Source: Monarcha castaneiventris obscurior
Lineage: Eukaryota > Chordata > Aves > Passeriformes > Monarchidae
Reading direction: 5' to 3'
Assembly (NCBI GenBank): GCA_026261815.1
Contig: JAMPIT010000484.1
Span: 13,304,501-13,368,500 of the forward strand
Length of the DNA stretch: 64,000 nucleotides
Part shown: positions 22,941 through 37,160 of the stretch, in pieces
Numbering within the stretch: position 1 is the first letter of the stretch
Layout: each line of letters starts with the position of its first letter
Made by a program: the position numbers and the translations under genes
The notes under the pieces: generated by a model
What the model was told of the DNA's origin: nothing
What the model saw: the letters and a program-made list of their open reading frames with translations, nothing else
Database searches by the model: none

Positions 22941-25487
22941 GGTCTGTACTTTGGATGGCAAGATTACTTCAAGATTGCTTTGTTCACTTCTAAAATTTGG
23001 ATAATGGATGAATTAGAATAAATCAGACAAGAACACTCAGAAAAGATTTTAGGTACTGTTTAGTTTTGTATTTTCTCTTAGTTTCTTATACGCTAATTGG
23101 GCTGTGAGTGTTATTTCACCAGATTGCTTCTAATTATGTTTGTTTGGATAGCAAATTATCTTTCTGAAGGAAATATTTGCTTTTATGTTGAAACATTTGA
23201 ACTGTGAAAACTATGCATGGGGTTTTTTTCCTCACTAATAAGGTGAATTTGCCAGGTCTTCAAAGTGGTTAAAATTACCTAATAAGGTGATGAGAACAGA
23301 GATAATATTTTTGAACTTATGAAGTAGTTGTCAGAGCAGAGAAGACATCACAAGTTTTTCAGCAGCCCTTCTAGAAAAGCTATACAAATATGAGGCTCTA
23401 CTTTCCTAAAGGCAGAGTAATTACACATTTCTGTATTTGTTTCCAGCCAATTTCCAAAGGTCCAGAGACAAATATCTCTGCATCATTGTTCTCACTTGGG
23501 GAAAGGGAACGCCTAAGTCAAAGTAGAAGACCTGAATTTTGCCAGCAGTTCACCGTGAATTAGCAGAGCTAGAAGAGAACAGCAGGATTTATATTTCTGA
23601 TATATGTTTCATATTATATGACAGAGCCAAGCAGTATCAAACTGTACACACCTATTTGAGTAATGTGTTCTTTCAAAGAACTCAAGTGCCAACTGAAGTG
23701 TGAAACAGGAGCTTTTCAGGACAAGTTTTGTCCTTTCCTTTCTAAAGATATTCGGTCTGTACAGAAGCAATGGATTTATGTTGCCCTACTCCAAAACCAC
23801 AGCAGTCAAGAGACAGCACAGTGACAATTTCACACAGAGATGTGATTTATCATTGCTTTTACATCACCATTACCAAGGCCACAGATGATGGAATAATAAA
23901 ATTATCCACACATGTCTATATATTGTCCCTCTGCCAGGTTGTAGCCAAGGTCTGGGGCTGTGTATTTCAACTTGACTGCAAATACAGTCCTGATGGTGGC
24001 CAGGCATGGCAAGGCATGTTTGCTCACATTCACTGAGCTGTGGATGAGCATGTTTTTTTACCACCACATTAGCAAATGTAAATTAGTCATGTTCCAGAAG
24101 TCAGCTTTAATTCAAGGCAAAAAAAGAGATCTCTGTCTGCTTGAAACACAAGCTCTTATTAATCACTAATATTGTAGCTAAGCATGGAAAGTGTTTGCAA
24201 ACTAAGTAAAATTCTACAGTGTCCACCATGAAGAGAGAAATTAATGTGACATTGTTCCTACTTCATGTATTGCACAGAATTTTTGTTTTTTGAGCTCAGT
24301 CATTGTTCTTTACATGTTCTACCATGTACAAAATGCTTATATGAAGCCCTTGCAAAACAAGAACAAAAAAGCTCAAAAAAGGAAAGGAATGTTAAAAAAA
24401 TATATTTCTCTAACAAAGCAACTGACTGTCAAATCGTGTTCTTGAATTTTCAGGAACTATTTGTGTTAAATATAATTTCAGTTGTATTTCCTTCTCTAGT
24501 AATTAAATAATTTTTCCAGCATATATATTAACCAAAGCAAATTTTTTAAGTGTGCCTTTCCTCCTTAACCAAGACCTCTCATACATGAGACACTGTTATC
24601 AGCAAAGGCTCACAAATTAGGCGGTTTGGTAGGAAGACTGATAAAAATTCCAAAGCTGACAAAAGTCACTAAGGTCAGTGCAGTCAAAGACTGAAGTTTT
24701 AATGACTTTTACCTACTATTTGTTCGAAGCTAGATTGTTTAAGTTTTCCCCTAAGCATCTTTCCCTTAAAAGCACTTCTAAGACAAGTACAGGTAAATTG
24801 GACAGCCTCATGGTTTTGTCAAGGTTGTGTTTCAAGCAAGGGTTTTGTGTATTGTACATTACATCAGACAAGAAATACTCTGATCAGTGTTTTCTCTAGT
24901 ATTTCTACGAGAGCTGTGTGGCAATGAAGTACATTCAAACTGGTACATCTGGAAGGCTCTGGTTTTATTTTCAAGACGTGTTGTTGAAACGGGTTTATCA
25001 TAGGCTGAAGAAGATGTATAGCTGAAACACAAATACAATTCTTTCCTGTGTCCATAGCACAGCCATGTTTCAGCCATCACAGCCCAGTTTTTAAGAAGAA
25101 ATATTTCCCACTGGCAGGAGCAGATGGTGTGGGAGATACTCAGAGTGCCACCCTTGGAGAGTTGCACTGGTTAATGCAGAAGGTGCTAAGAGCAGCTCTC
25201 TGTAGGAGAAACCAAAGTGCCAAGGTCTGGATGAGGGCTTGCTTAGCCAGCCAGGTCAGCAGTGTGGGAGATCTGCACAGCACAGCAGTCAATATGCCCA
25301 GCATCTGCTGTTTCTGTAAATTCATGACAGACAAAAGTAGCACAAAACAAAACCAAAAAGATGATGCAGATGTTTGATGTGCTGGGTGATGCTCCCACCA
25401 CACAGGCTGACAGCTACCTCAGACAGTCTCAAAGTAAGGCAATTGGGCAAACAGGCAAGGTCATCTTTCTAGAGAAGCTACATTTAA
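22941..25487. other. Non-coding stretch, no feature recognised
   Basis: AT-rich sequence without a supported gene or repeat. Frames of 60-110 codons occur on both strands (for example 25048-25377 plus and 24859-25167 minus). They overlap each other and show no recognisable domain. Confidence 0.5.
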
Positions 25488-25558
25488 TAAAAAAAAACCA
25501 AACCAAACCAAAGAAAGAAACAACCCCACAACCCCCTCCCCACAAACAGAAAACCCCT
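25488..25558. repeat. A/C-rich simple sequence (CCAAA-like)
   Basis: An imperfect AACC/CCAAA run, starting with an A8 tract and a few regular CCAAA units, then C-rich. Similar in style to 6466-6537. No coding potential. Confidence 0.8.
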
Positions 25559-26609
25559 AAATTATTGTCTCCAGTCACTATATTGGTGATCTGTGTTTTG
25601 TCATGAACATGAGTCTTGTGGAAGAAGTACAATAAATCTGTGAACCAATGCATAAGTTACTTCAGTCTTTGCTGCAGTGCAGCAGAGGTACATGCAATTT
25701 CTATGAAATTAATCCTGCATACAGGGCTAATGAAGAAATATTAAGGGTGCCTCATTCTTTTTGTAACAGGAAAGTCTATCAAAGGTGGCTGGTGACCCTC
25801 AGAGTCCTGTACTGAAAAGATTTAGTAGTGTCGTGTTCATTGTGGCCTCTTCACAAGCAGTAGAAGGAGACGTGGACATCAGTTTACTGATGGACGAAAT
25901 GCCAGACCAAAGAAAGCCTTGTATCTCCTTTTGCCAGCTGCAAAATGTATACTGGAGGAAATTCTGTCTCAGCCTAAGCTCATGTGTGTGGCTTCATTTA
26001 TGTGAGCAGTGAAAATGTTACAGGAGCCCTGGTTTAATTGAGCTCTGTCTTCCACCTACTGCTTGAGCACTGCATTACTGGCAGTAATAACAAATTTTGA
26101 ATGCTATTAATGTTGAAGAAGGAGGAATATCTCAGTATTAAGTGGCTGCTTGAGACACCATTGTAGTTAAGAATTAATTTAGAAAGAACAGATGCCCCGG
26201 AAAGAAAAATGTATCTCTCTCAATCGGGGTGTTAAGAGGATTAAGGATTAAATAAGCACAAGATCAGAGGCTAGACTAGGGCCAAAATAAACAAATCTAT
26301 TTAGTCAGGTATAATAAGAGGAGATCAGAAGAAATAAGAGGAATTAAAAAACAGTAATGAAGAAGGTGACTTGCAGAGAATATTCAAGATACAGAGGTCA
26401 CAGACAGAGTTTCTAAACCACAAACCAGAACTGTTAAATCGAAAACAGATGACATGCAGAAAAATGGGCCATGATAGCCAGATGGTAAAATTCTGTGAAG
26501 AACTGTCTGAGGATAAAAAAGCCCTGTTAAATAATATTGTTTCAACAGGTGACAGACAACCATGACATGAAGAGCTGAAACAAAGTTTGCAGTCAAAAAT
26601 TCAAGAATA
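25559..26609. other. Non-coding stretch, no feature recognised
   Basis: AT-rich to mixed DNA. Nothing can be supported in it. Confidence 0.5.
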
Positions 26610-26643
26610 GACTAGTACTAGGTGCCTTGCCTAGGTACTAGTC
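26610..26643. repeat. Short hairpin, 13-bp stem with one bulge
   Basis: GACTAGTACTAGG (26610-26622) is followed by a 7-base loop and CCTAGGTACTAGTC (26630-26643). The arms pair over 13 bases with a single unpaired base. No terminal repeats or target-site duplications are visible around it, and it is too short for a typical microRNA precursor. Confidence 0.85.
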
Positions 26644-26981
26644 AGGGTGCTAATACATTTTTCCCAGGCTGAATGTCAGTACTAGAGATGACTTGTTCCA
26701 AGTGGGAACATGGACGACTTTGTATTAATGTTCTTTCCATTACCAAGAGAAAAGAGTGGGAAGACCTGTATAACAACACACAACTTTCTATTATTTTCTG
26801 GGATCAAAATCAACACTGGCAGCTTTTAGAGAAGGTTTTCAGAGGGGTCACTGCTCACCAAAATATGGGGTTTTTTCCCCACAGAGTAATTAACTTTATA
26901 TAGTGAACTGGTCGCAGAGACAGTTTCTAACATTTCACACAAATTTGTGATATTTGTCCATCTCTTCACAACCAGTGGGTT

Positions 26982-27003
26982 GTCCACTTTCAAGAAAGTG
27001 GAC
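26982..27003. repeat. Perfect 10-bp inverted repeat, 2-bp spacer
   Basis: GTCCACTTTC (26982-26991), AA, GAAAGTGGAC (26994-27003). As a two-fold symmetric site it could bind a dimeric factor or extrude as a small cruciform, but no known motif is matched with confidence. Confidence 0.85.
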
Positions 27004-30000
27004 TACAAGGCAAAAAGTTATCTTTACTAAATTCCATCCATCATCAAAACCGAATTCCACATCATATGCAACCCAAGGCAGCGTGTGTCAAAAGAGAATT
27101 CTGTTCTTGTCACCCCTTACATTGTTTACCATGGTCTTTCAAACTCTGTGCCACACACCCATGTTTCAGCAATCTTTATTTTCCCATACTTCTCACTGAC
27201 TTCCCCATTAGCACTGAAACAGTCACTAACTAGCATGGCTCTCCTTAGGCACCTGGGCACTTTGAATTGTAGGTCATGAAATATTTCCCTACAGCTAATA
27301 CCTCAGTTTGATTGAGTTCCTGCATGAGTGTATTTGTAACTGTAAATATCTCTAAATACCTAAATATCCCTAAACCCCTGAACATCTGCTTCTGAACAGG
27401 GCAAGACCTGATCTAATAGAAAAGGGACTTACATTGAATGGGGCAAAGCAGTGCTTAGGAAGCCTCTAGGAAAGGAGGTAATGAGATGTCCTTCTACCAT
27501 TTGCCCAGATTTCAGATTAATTCAGCTAAACTGAGTGTAAGTTTTCTTTAAAGTGTAGAGAACACAGTGTGCATTGCCCACATTCCAGATGAGAACTGTG
27601 CTGGGGCTGGTGTAGGTTTTTGCTGTTCCCTCCTTGCAGAGATGTGACGGGGATAGCTGGTCCATCGGGATGGTGGGTCAGTCACAGGGAGGAAGGTGGG
27701 CTTGGGGGAGAACTCTGAGAGGCGGGTGGTCCAGGCACCAAAGAGCAGGAATCACTGCAGACATCCAAAGATAACTATCTGACTTGTGAGTCAGAACCCA
27801 AAGATACCAGGATTAACAAACTTAAAAGCAAAAGACTTAGCCAGACAAAGATTGTATATAATCCAATGTATACATAAATGCCTCTTACGCTGCCCAGCCA
27901 GTGAGCCAAAGTGCTTGGAAGGGACTTCTTAGTGGGAAACCACTATATCTGATGGTTCTGAGAGACGGGTTAGGAGGCATGGTGTCTAGTTTCTTGCTTG
28001 TGAAACTTCCCAAGCCATTTTGAACACGTATTTTTAGTTCAAGTAAAATCGAATTTCAGTGAAACACGGAGTAAAGGCCTTGTTCCCCTCTGCTGCGGGG
28101 TTATCCAGCAGCATGAGGGAAGCAGTGGAGCTGATGTGAAGGATCTATGCAACCACATGTAATTATGAGATACATAAGCAGTTGGTGTGTAATCCCAGGC
28201 CGAACTATGGTGTCCCCTGATAGCAGTTAGTGTAAAATCATAACTTCACAGAAGCAATATCCAGCCTTTAGCAGAATGTTTTCAGGTAGGTGTTTTTTCT
28301 TCTTTTGTAGCCCACCTATTCAGATATATCAGTAAGTTCAATTTCTTGTTAATTATGCAGCACATTAGGTTACTTGGATAATCCTAATATACAGTTGAAA
28401 AACCAGATCTGCTTTATGAGATGTGCATTATTTTCTTCTTCACCAGATGAGGAAAGAAAAGCCCATCTCCTTATAAATGTAAGCAATTAAATAGCAATGA
28501 AGGATGTACTGGATGGTGGGCTTTTTTTTCCTCAGACAATTATTATTTGGATTCAACTTCTTTCCTAAGTTAAAGGCTTATTTATTTTTTCAACTGCCAA
28601 CAAAGCACTACTTTGTTAATTAGAGCCATTTCACAGGTACTTGTACCACTTCATGTCCCAGGGAGACTTGTCTGTGAGATCATGAGGATTTTTCTAATCA
28701 TAACTCTGAGAATTTGCTGTTTTAATCAACACTGCTGCCCTTTGCTAAGGAATACCCCCACAAGAACTGAACATATACTATTTTATTATCTACAGCAAGT
28801 TTATGTCTATAAGAAGATATTGCATCTTATAAAAATCCTGGGAATCAGTATCTTTTTGGTACTACATTATATGCTAATTAGTTATTTCTCACACTTGGCA
28901 CAAAACAAGAAGGAAATCTTAAAATCAGCATATCTGATTTGTAGCAATCCAAATATGTAACTAATATTACCACAATATTATGGTTCAAGCAAGGTGGGGA
29001 GAAAATAAATTCATAGCTGAACCACTTTAGGAGGGAAAAATTCACATTTAATATACCACCCAAAAGGAAGCCAGAAGCCATGTTTGTTGTTGTTCAAAAA
29101 AAAAAGCAAACAAAACCTCCCAATATATACCCACCCTTTTTGGTGCTGTGGATCAGATCCAAGGGATAACATCATATTATCACACTGAGTGAGTGAAATC
29201 ATGTTAGCAAGTGTTTTTATCTGAGTGTCGGTGACACCTAACAGATATTCCCCAGGGCACTGGCAGGTCACAGATTCATTGGAGTAGTTGCTTTCCTGAA
29301 AAACTGTGATTCTTAACCATCTGTAGAAAAATTGGTTTTGCTAATCTTTCTGCTGATGGGCCATTCAGACACTGGGTCTGAATGCACTGAGTGCAGATAG
29401 AACTCATTAATTGAGGTGAGGAATAAAGCATTGCAAACCACAGGAGAAGCAAAGAGAGGGGCAGGAAGCAGGGAAGCCTGTCATGGGAAGCCAAATGGGT
29501 AAAATAGCACTATCTATTTTAGAAGAGAAGAGCATCCAGATAAGAAGGAAGAGAAAGGAAAGAAAAAGAACAAAAAATGAATTAGTGAATCCCATTGATC
29601 CTGTGATGGAGCCTGTGTTGTCTTTCTCTACTTTCTGTCCTTTGGAAGGGTAATTGCAGATTCCAGAGAGAGTTGTGGTTACACAGTGCATCCTGACACT
29701 CAACTGTGGTCCAGGGACATTTCTAAGAAATTGCATAAACCCCCAGAGAGTCTCACAGTAGTGCTTATTGGCAGAGGAAGGGATCAGTGATGGTATTTCT
29801 GTAAGGAGAAATGCATGGAGTCTGAACACTGCATTTGACAGCTGTGCTGTCATCCTGCTGCAGACACAGGCTGAGCAAGAATAGAGAGGAGAAGGGAAAG
29901 TTTGAGAAGTTGCTGTCTGGCAGGTAAATGCGTGTTGTAGGCATTTATGTAAAGAGCTGTGTTCAACCTTGCCTTCACTCCATTTTGATGCACTGTCACA

Positions 30001-32299
30001 GCACGTGTGGAAGAGCCCTTGTCTCTGCTAAGAAGCAAACTCTCCGGCATAACTTTTAAAATGGATGTCTTTTTGAACTTAATGGAGCTGCTTCCATGCT
30101 TCAGACTGAGCTGGCAGGATTGGAGGCCTGATGGTGTGACAAATAGCAAGGGACCCCTGAAGGGCGGGGGAGGCCAGATTCCAGCTCTCATCAGATGGCA
30201 CCTCATTGCTCCACAGACACAGGGCAGGGCTTGCACTGATTCTGTAATTTCTCCAGCACAGCTCATGTCTCCTGCTGTCCCCAAAAATAAAATTAAAAAA
30301 AAAAGAGGAGAAAACAATAGCAAAGCATGTCTCGTACTGTGTTTGGGAAGTGCCAAGCAGCTTGTGGAGGCTGCTGCTGCAAAAAGCTAGCAAATGACAA
30401 TGATGTGAAGTTAATGAGGATCAGGACAGTTGGCGGTGGAGGTTTCTGGGCTACAGAAGGAGGGGGGCTCAAAGGAGGTCCCGATAAGCATTAGCAGTTT
30501 TGGATGCTCAGCCAAAACTTCTGTGGTTTGCCTGTTAGTACTGAATTTCTTTTTTGTTCAGCCGTTACTTTATACTGTGCGGTCTGGCCAGCAGTTGTAC
30601 AACAGCATTTAAAATATACAACATGCTGTGAGACAGAATGCAGCTACCTTGTCAAGGATGCCAGCATTAAATTACAAAGAGGCTAGTATACTCCATATAT
30701 AGGATATAGCCATTTTGCCTGGAAAAGTCCAGATAGCCAACCTCTGTTATTGTTCAGTTTAGGATGCAGCAGCTGCCTTGAGTCAAGTAAGGGAGTGGGA
30801 GGAAGGAAAAGGAAAGGGAGGTGGATGGTCCCAGTTGGGTCCATGAGAAGTCTGGGCTGGGAGAAAGAGAAGTGGTTGGTGATCTTTCTTTGAATGAGTA
30901 AAATAGAAAGAAAAGTAGTTGTGTAATATCTCCACAGTGCTCATCCCAGGAAAATGCAAGAGTTGTTTGCAGGGTGAATATTGCAGAGATTGTGACTATG
31001 GTTTTGAAGTGAAGCAGTGAAGAATCTCTACATTTACCCGTGGGTTTGCCTTTCTGTCTTTTTTGGTTTTTTTTTTTAAATTTGATGAAATTGTTTTCTT
31101 CTTGAACATTATTTGCTTTAAGAGAAAATATAGAGTAGGGTTTTTGAACAGCAACATTGCTGTGACATATCATAATCCTTGGTGCTCTTTTCATAGTAGT
31201 TAATTCTGTACTAGTGAAAATAAGTTCCATACCCTTAAAGGAGGTGGAACTAAAGATGCAGTTACCCCGAAAGCTGTGTGAGAATTACAGAGGAAAGCTT
31301 AAAATGATCTCGTAAGAAAAAGAAGAAAAAAGACACCAGATTAACTTTGAACCTGGGAGTCTCCCACACTGCAAATCAAGTGCATTGTCATACAAAGCAC
31401 AGGTGTACACCACATGTACAGGTCAAAATCTAGTCCCAAGTGCTGTGATGACAGTTCTGTGTTCATAATGTATATATCCAAAAGTATACTTGTGTGTCTG
31501 CTATAAATTCAGGTGGGACAGGTATAGGGGAATTTCTTTCTAAGTTACAATATTGTAAATGCAGCTTTGCTCTATTGGTATAAAAAGACCTATTCATATG
31601 TGAATTTGTCCTAGAGGTTTCTGTTTTCCTTGTAATAATAGTTTTGTAGTCACCAATATGTAAATAGATATGTATCTGTCCCACATTTAGACATAGAGAA
31701 AGATTATCTTTTCTGTGGTCTGATAAGAGCAGAGGGAATTCTCTGCAGGAGCAAGTCTGATACATGCTGTGGTAAGGATATAAAGGGCTGCAAAGCCCTT
31801 GGAGATTTCACAGCTTTCTAATTGACACAGTGCAGCATAAATAGAAGAGATGAGTTAAAATAGACAGGGAATTTGAAGAACAAAACCAATATAAAGCTGT
31901 TTATCTGACACTGACAAAATAAAAATGGTTTTGCATCAGAAACATGCAGAAAGTAATTTTTTCCCACCTGATCCCACAGTAGGTGTTCAGAAAATTTTTG
32001 CTTGTAGCAAAGAAGTTGAAAGTAGCATGTGCTTTAGGTAGTTAAGAAAAATTAGTGAGGTTTTTTGGTTGCAATTTTTCAGAAAAAAAAAAAAAGCAGT
32101 TTGAGCTCTGTGGCCCGGTTTAGCAAGGTCCATAGAAAGCTTGGCACAGGATCAAACTTTAGGGGCAGAAGCCTTTAGAGGATGTGGGGCATAAGGGATT
32201 GAGTCCTCCAAAAAAGAAGCCCTACTGCCTCTGTTTTTGAGATCTGCCACCTCGTGTCATGAAAAGAAAGATGAAAATTTAAAGAAGGAGAAGAGATGT
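27004..32299. other. Non-coding stretch, no feature recognised
   Basis: No gene or RNA gene. Purine-rich tracts occur at about 29521-29577 and 30785-30830. A-rich spots occur near 29096-29105 and 30287-30304; the latter includes an AATAAA word before the A-run, with no recognisable parent sequence. Both strands are open for 127-168 codons at about 29850-30390, without domains. The interval 27600-27740 is GC-richer than its surroundings. Confidence 0.5.
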
Positions 32300-35200
32300 T
32301 AAGCAAACTCTACAAATGAATCACTTTGTTGTTTTTGTTCATAGCGTTCACCTAGAAGCCCTGAGTCAGCTTCAGGCCAGCTCTAGGCACTATATTCCAC
32401 ACATAAGAAATAAGGAGATTGCTGTCATCAGGCTCATACTGACCGGGAGAGGTTTGCCAAATTGTTCTGCCATAAGAATGCACTTGTTGGCCAGGCTGGA
32501 AACAAGAGAGAATTTCATAAAAAACCCAACAGAAGTTTTGCATCAGCTTTGGTTTCTTCAGGCAACAATACCAGAACAGAAAATAAAAAATAAAAAAAGA
32601 AAGTGACTATTGTGCTTTAAGCATCTTTGGAGTTAATTAAAATACATAAAAGTGTTAGCAATCAGCTGTGTCAAGTTTGCTAAAAGGCTGATCAATATTT
32701 ACATAATTCATTCATCCTGCTGAGTGAGAAGCTGGCAGTCAGAATAGCATCACTTCTGCATAATACTACTGCAACAGGAAAAGGGAAATATTTTCTACAT
32801 CCTGAATCAGTTATTTAAGGCCTCTCTACCTCCTTGGGAGTATGACAGAATCGATCAGCCAAGCTGAACAGCACTGGCATTGCAAACATTTATTCATACC
32901 ATCTGGTACAGAGTCAACTCCAAGTAACAAAGGATTTTATTTTCCCACAAAGGCTGAAGGTTACATAAATGTTACCCACATTCTTGTGGCATCCCAACAT
33001 GTTATTCTCACGTGCTGTAGAGAGATTGACAATTCCCAGACCAGAATAAGACAGACAGCTACGAAGATTCCTGCAGCACAGTTGCTTACTAATACCACTA
33101 ACTGTACATTTTAGACCCCTCGAAGAACCTTTTTGCACAGATAATATACATGGGCCAACATGACAGGGAACACCTCCAGTGGTGACATCCAAGAGTAGTG
33201 TAGGATTTTTTACTGATCTGGAATGACCACTAACTTGAACTCGCTTATGTCTCTGTTTCATTCAGCTGCTCATAAATTAGCTTGGCATCCTGAACTCATG
33301 AAAATAAATGCCTATTTGATGCTTCACCAGTGTACATTCAGTCACACTTGCTGCATTTTTTCCTTAATATTCAGATGCCCACATGACACTTGTTAACCTT
33401 TGTCATAACTATAAATACTCTCTGCATGAATTTTAATACTGAAATGTTTTGTAAGGGGTTCTGCAAAAAGAAAGGTTTAAGAAATGCAGACAGTCCTTCA
33501 GAGGTTTTAATGGTGTGGGGGTAACATGTAAAGAAAATGTATTTTCCTAACTTCCCTTCCAGAATCTTGTGCACCTTATTTACAGCCTTACTATTAAGGC
33601 ATTTACATAAAACTGTTTCAGGCTTTTAGGGCACAAAGACAAACTGAGATCTAAAATGTAGCACATTTGCTCACCTACTGCTGGTCTCTCCCATGTAGGA
33701 GGTGCTCTGATGGCCCAGCTTCTCCAGCAACTCCCACTCCCTGCAAGGGGCCATATCCTGCAGGCACAAAGCTGCCAAGGAAATTTTCTATTTGAGCATT
33801 CAGAAAAGTAGACATGGTCAGAATTGTTTCTTTCCTGAAGGAAACATTAAAGGAAAATAAAAATAAAAACAAGAGGGGAAGGGAATGCACATACTCTTTG
33901 GGGGAGAACACACAGGTAGAAAACTTTTTTTAAAGAGGAATTTTATGTGTTTTACATGAAAAATGGAAGATTTGTTACTCCAATGTGCAGTTCATACTTC
34001 TGTTTTCGTATTGTTTTATTCAGACTGTATTTTCTGTGTAAGACTTGGCTCATGCTTGTTTTTTCCTGAGATATGTGAGACATTCTGAATGTCTCGAAAT
34101 GAAGAGCTTCAAATAAAATGTTCTATTGACTGCTCTGCTTTGATGGGAGCAGGACTTTAACTGTAAGGCCTGTAGGATCACTATGGTACAGGGCATGGTA
34201 ATCTCTAGTTCTAAAGATGAGTCGGGGTGTAACATGTACCACTGATTTTTATTTCCACAAATTCAAAAGTATCCTCAATTCCTTATGAAGCTACTGAGAT
34301 CACCTGATGGTAGGAACAGAGAAAATGGGAAAATCAGGACGAGATAGTAAAAACTTTCCAACAATCCTTTAAAGCTTTTCCTTTTAAAGCTAAGCTGTGG
34401 CCATCCATGAGAGCCTTCTATTCAAACCTGGCTTTAGAAGCTGCTATGGAAATTTCCATTCTGAAACATCAGACCAATCCCAGCTCTTGCTGGATTCAGA
34501 TGAAGCAAGATCTGTCTCTTTTGGAAAAACTATTAAAGTCTCAATTATGTGAGAGTGTTGTGTGTTATCTCTTAGAAAACAGCTTAGGAAGTCCCATAGT
34601 CAGACACTATCAGAAGCTGTGAGGTTTTCTGGAGGAAGAAATCTCTGTATAACTACCCTGGTTATTTCTTTTCCTTAGCCAGGGAAAACACTGCTAGACT
34701 TATGTCTCACCCACAAGCAAGAGCATGTTTAAGAGTTTGAATTTCATAATGGCCCACAGCTTTCTAGGTAAATCCTGAATGGCACTGGGCATTCTGTTTC
34801 TGGTGAGGGCAAAAAAGACTTTAAATTTTCTCTTGTAACAACTTTATCTCAATATAAAACCTCCAACAATCTCTCGAACATTGCAGTATTTAGTCAGTTA
34901 AATAAGGCAGCTGGCAAAAAAAGGCCTAATTTATCCTTGTCTGACTGATTCCCAGTCACCTAAGAAAAGAAGCTGTCAAATAGAAAGCCAAATCCTGCAG
35001 CACCTACACAACAGAAGAAAGCAATGGGAATGTTCTCTGGGAGATCAAATAAGGACTCGAGTGTTTGATTTCTATAGCAAGAATAGTGCACAATTTCCAG
35101 ATGTTTATGACTTTGAAGAAAAACTGGTTTAGAGATAAGGATCTCGGAAGAGCTCACACAGTGCTGAGTGCTGTGCATATGAGACGTGCAATACTTCAAC

Positions 35201-37084
35201 TTCTGATCCATATAATAAAGAAGACTTTCATTTAAGGCACCAGACAAGACTGTCTGTTGGTCATGTAAGTCAGAAGTGTCTTAATGGCATAGTTTCAGCC
35301 TTCTGCAAAGCTAGAAAAAAAAGAGGCCTATAAAGCCCCAGCCCTTTCTACTGCTATTATGAGATAGCTTGGTCAAAATGTTAAAATTCTCAACACTATT
35401 CCCAGCTTAACCTTCAGGATTGTGCCAGGTTCCTATCAACCCATGTTTCACAAAAGAGTATATTTGGTTCATATTCATGTATTGAATGAGTGGAAGAAAC
35501 ATCATTCTGGTGAATTAAATTATTTTCTTAAGATGCTATAAATAGATAGATCAAGGTGTTCAGGTATGAGCGAAGACAGCGCTGGCGAGAGAATCATTGT
35601 TGCAGTCAATGTTTATCCTGCCCTAAAAGGAGAAGGGTGAGGAGTTTGCAGAATTGGGATAAGGACAGTAAACAAGATGTTTCTAAACAAAATCAACTTC
35701 TTTTGTGTAAACAGAAGTCATTTTACCAGAACAGTCAAAAGCAGGAAATTAATAATTTATCCTTTAGACTATCATGGCTGTTCCTTTTAATTCTAATTAG
35801 CCATTTAGATGAAAGGTAGGAATATCATATTTCCTTGGTACATGAGTTCTAAACCAGAGGTGTCTCCCTTCCTAGGTGGAGGGTTCAGAGACAACACTGC
35901 AGAACTGCACTGGATGACCTGATTTTTCAGAATATTTGAATTTTATTTCTGGAGTTTGATAAAATCAGTTAATTATGAAGGAATCTTTTATCGTTTCTCA
36001 ATCTAGTTGACCTTAAATCATGCAGTTAGGCAATAGAACAGCAGTTCAAATAGTCTGACATTTGAAAAAAAACTAGTAATCAGATAGAGTTAACTATCAG
36101 AGTTAAACTAAACTACTTCATAAACATGTGTTTAAGTACCATGAAATGTAGTACATGCTTAAGTGTCTCGATTATTAATCAGGTCCTTGAAATAGGCCCA
36201 CAAAACAGGCTTTAAGGGATATATCTTTTCTTCTCCTAGCAATGGAAATTCTGTTATAACAGTGAGAGCAACCTCCTAGTGAGATCATATCCTAATTCAC
36301 CAGGTTTGCAAGTGCCAGGGACTAAGAAACTACTACAGGACAGCTTGTGTCTTGTTGAGTTTTTAATCTGATTTTAACACTTTCATTGACCAGACTATAC
36401 AGTTACTATTTTAAAATATTTTGCTCCTTCTCTGCCTGTAAATCTATAGTTTAAAACAGGCATGTCCTTATTCAAAGCTTCTGTAAGAAAGAGATTCTTG
36501 TGTTAAACATTTAGGTCTCACTGCTAGCTTTAAAAATTGCTCATCTTTAATAAATTTACCACAAAATGCACAATTTATTTTTGCACAACAGGAGTCTATC
36601 TTTTTTCCCTCTTCAGAAAATATACAAAAGCAGGTGGCTATATTTCCTGAGAGAAATCTATTTGAAATGTTTACTTGTTTTAAGGTATACTTAGGAATTT
36701 TAAATGATCTCAAGAAAAACTTTTTATTAAGTCAAGTTTTAGTAGCACTTTTTCTTTTCACCTGAAGTTTTAAACATGCTCAAAATCTAGATTTTATGTA
36801 TTTTATGTCTGTGCTGCTTATGCCTTATTTTCAGATTAGGAAAAAAATCCCAAATAACAGTTGAGAAATACAATGTGTGGTAAATGTTTTTCAAGTAGTT
36901 TGCTCAGTGGTTACAGTTCACAGGGAAAGCCTAAATACATGGTTATGTGGCTTAATTTAATTTCATAATTATTGTAAACAATTGATACTGTAAACACAGC
37001 ACAGCATCTGAAAGGACTCCAGTGGACATTGTAGAAAAATACTGTCCATTCTATTTTAAAAGTGTGAAAAATAGAAGTCCAATG
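32300..37084. other. Non-coding stretch, no feature recognised
   Basis: AT-rich DNA throughout. Frames do not exceed about 115 codons and have no recognisable similarity. I see no repeat with a nameable family, no CpG-rich spot and no long inverted repeat. Confidence 0.5.
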
Positions 37085-37160
37085 CATTTCAAAAGTATTT
37101 CTTGGGTTGTTGTCTTGTTGGTTTGGTTTGGGGGTTTTTTGGGTGGGTTTTTATGGTTTC
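37085..37160. repeat. G/T-rich simple sequence
   Basis: An imperfect run of T and G tracts, including GGGGGTTTTTTGGGTGGG near 37129-37146. It has three closely spaced G-runs, so it falls just short of a canonical four-run G-quadruplex motif. It is the strand complement of the A/C-rich type seen at 6466 and 25488. Confidence 0.75.

Noticed and set aside
27640..27715. G-quadruplex candidate
   Set aside because: Several G-runs are present but loop lengths exceed 7 bases, so it does not fit the canonical motif.
29850..30356. 168-codon minus-strand frame
   Set aside because: The opposite strand is open as well (30007-30390), and the product has no domain; it crosses an A-rich tract. Treated as chance.
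37124..37146. G-quadruplex candidate in the G/T-rich tract
   Set aside because: Only three runs of three or more G within range.
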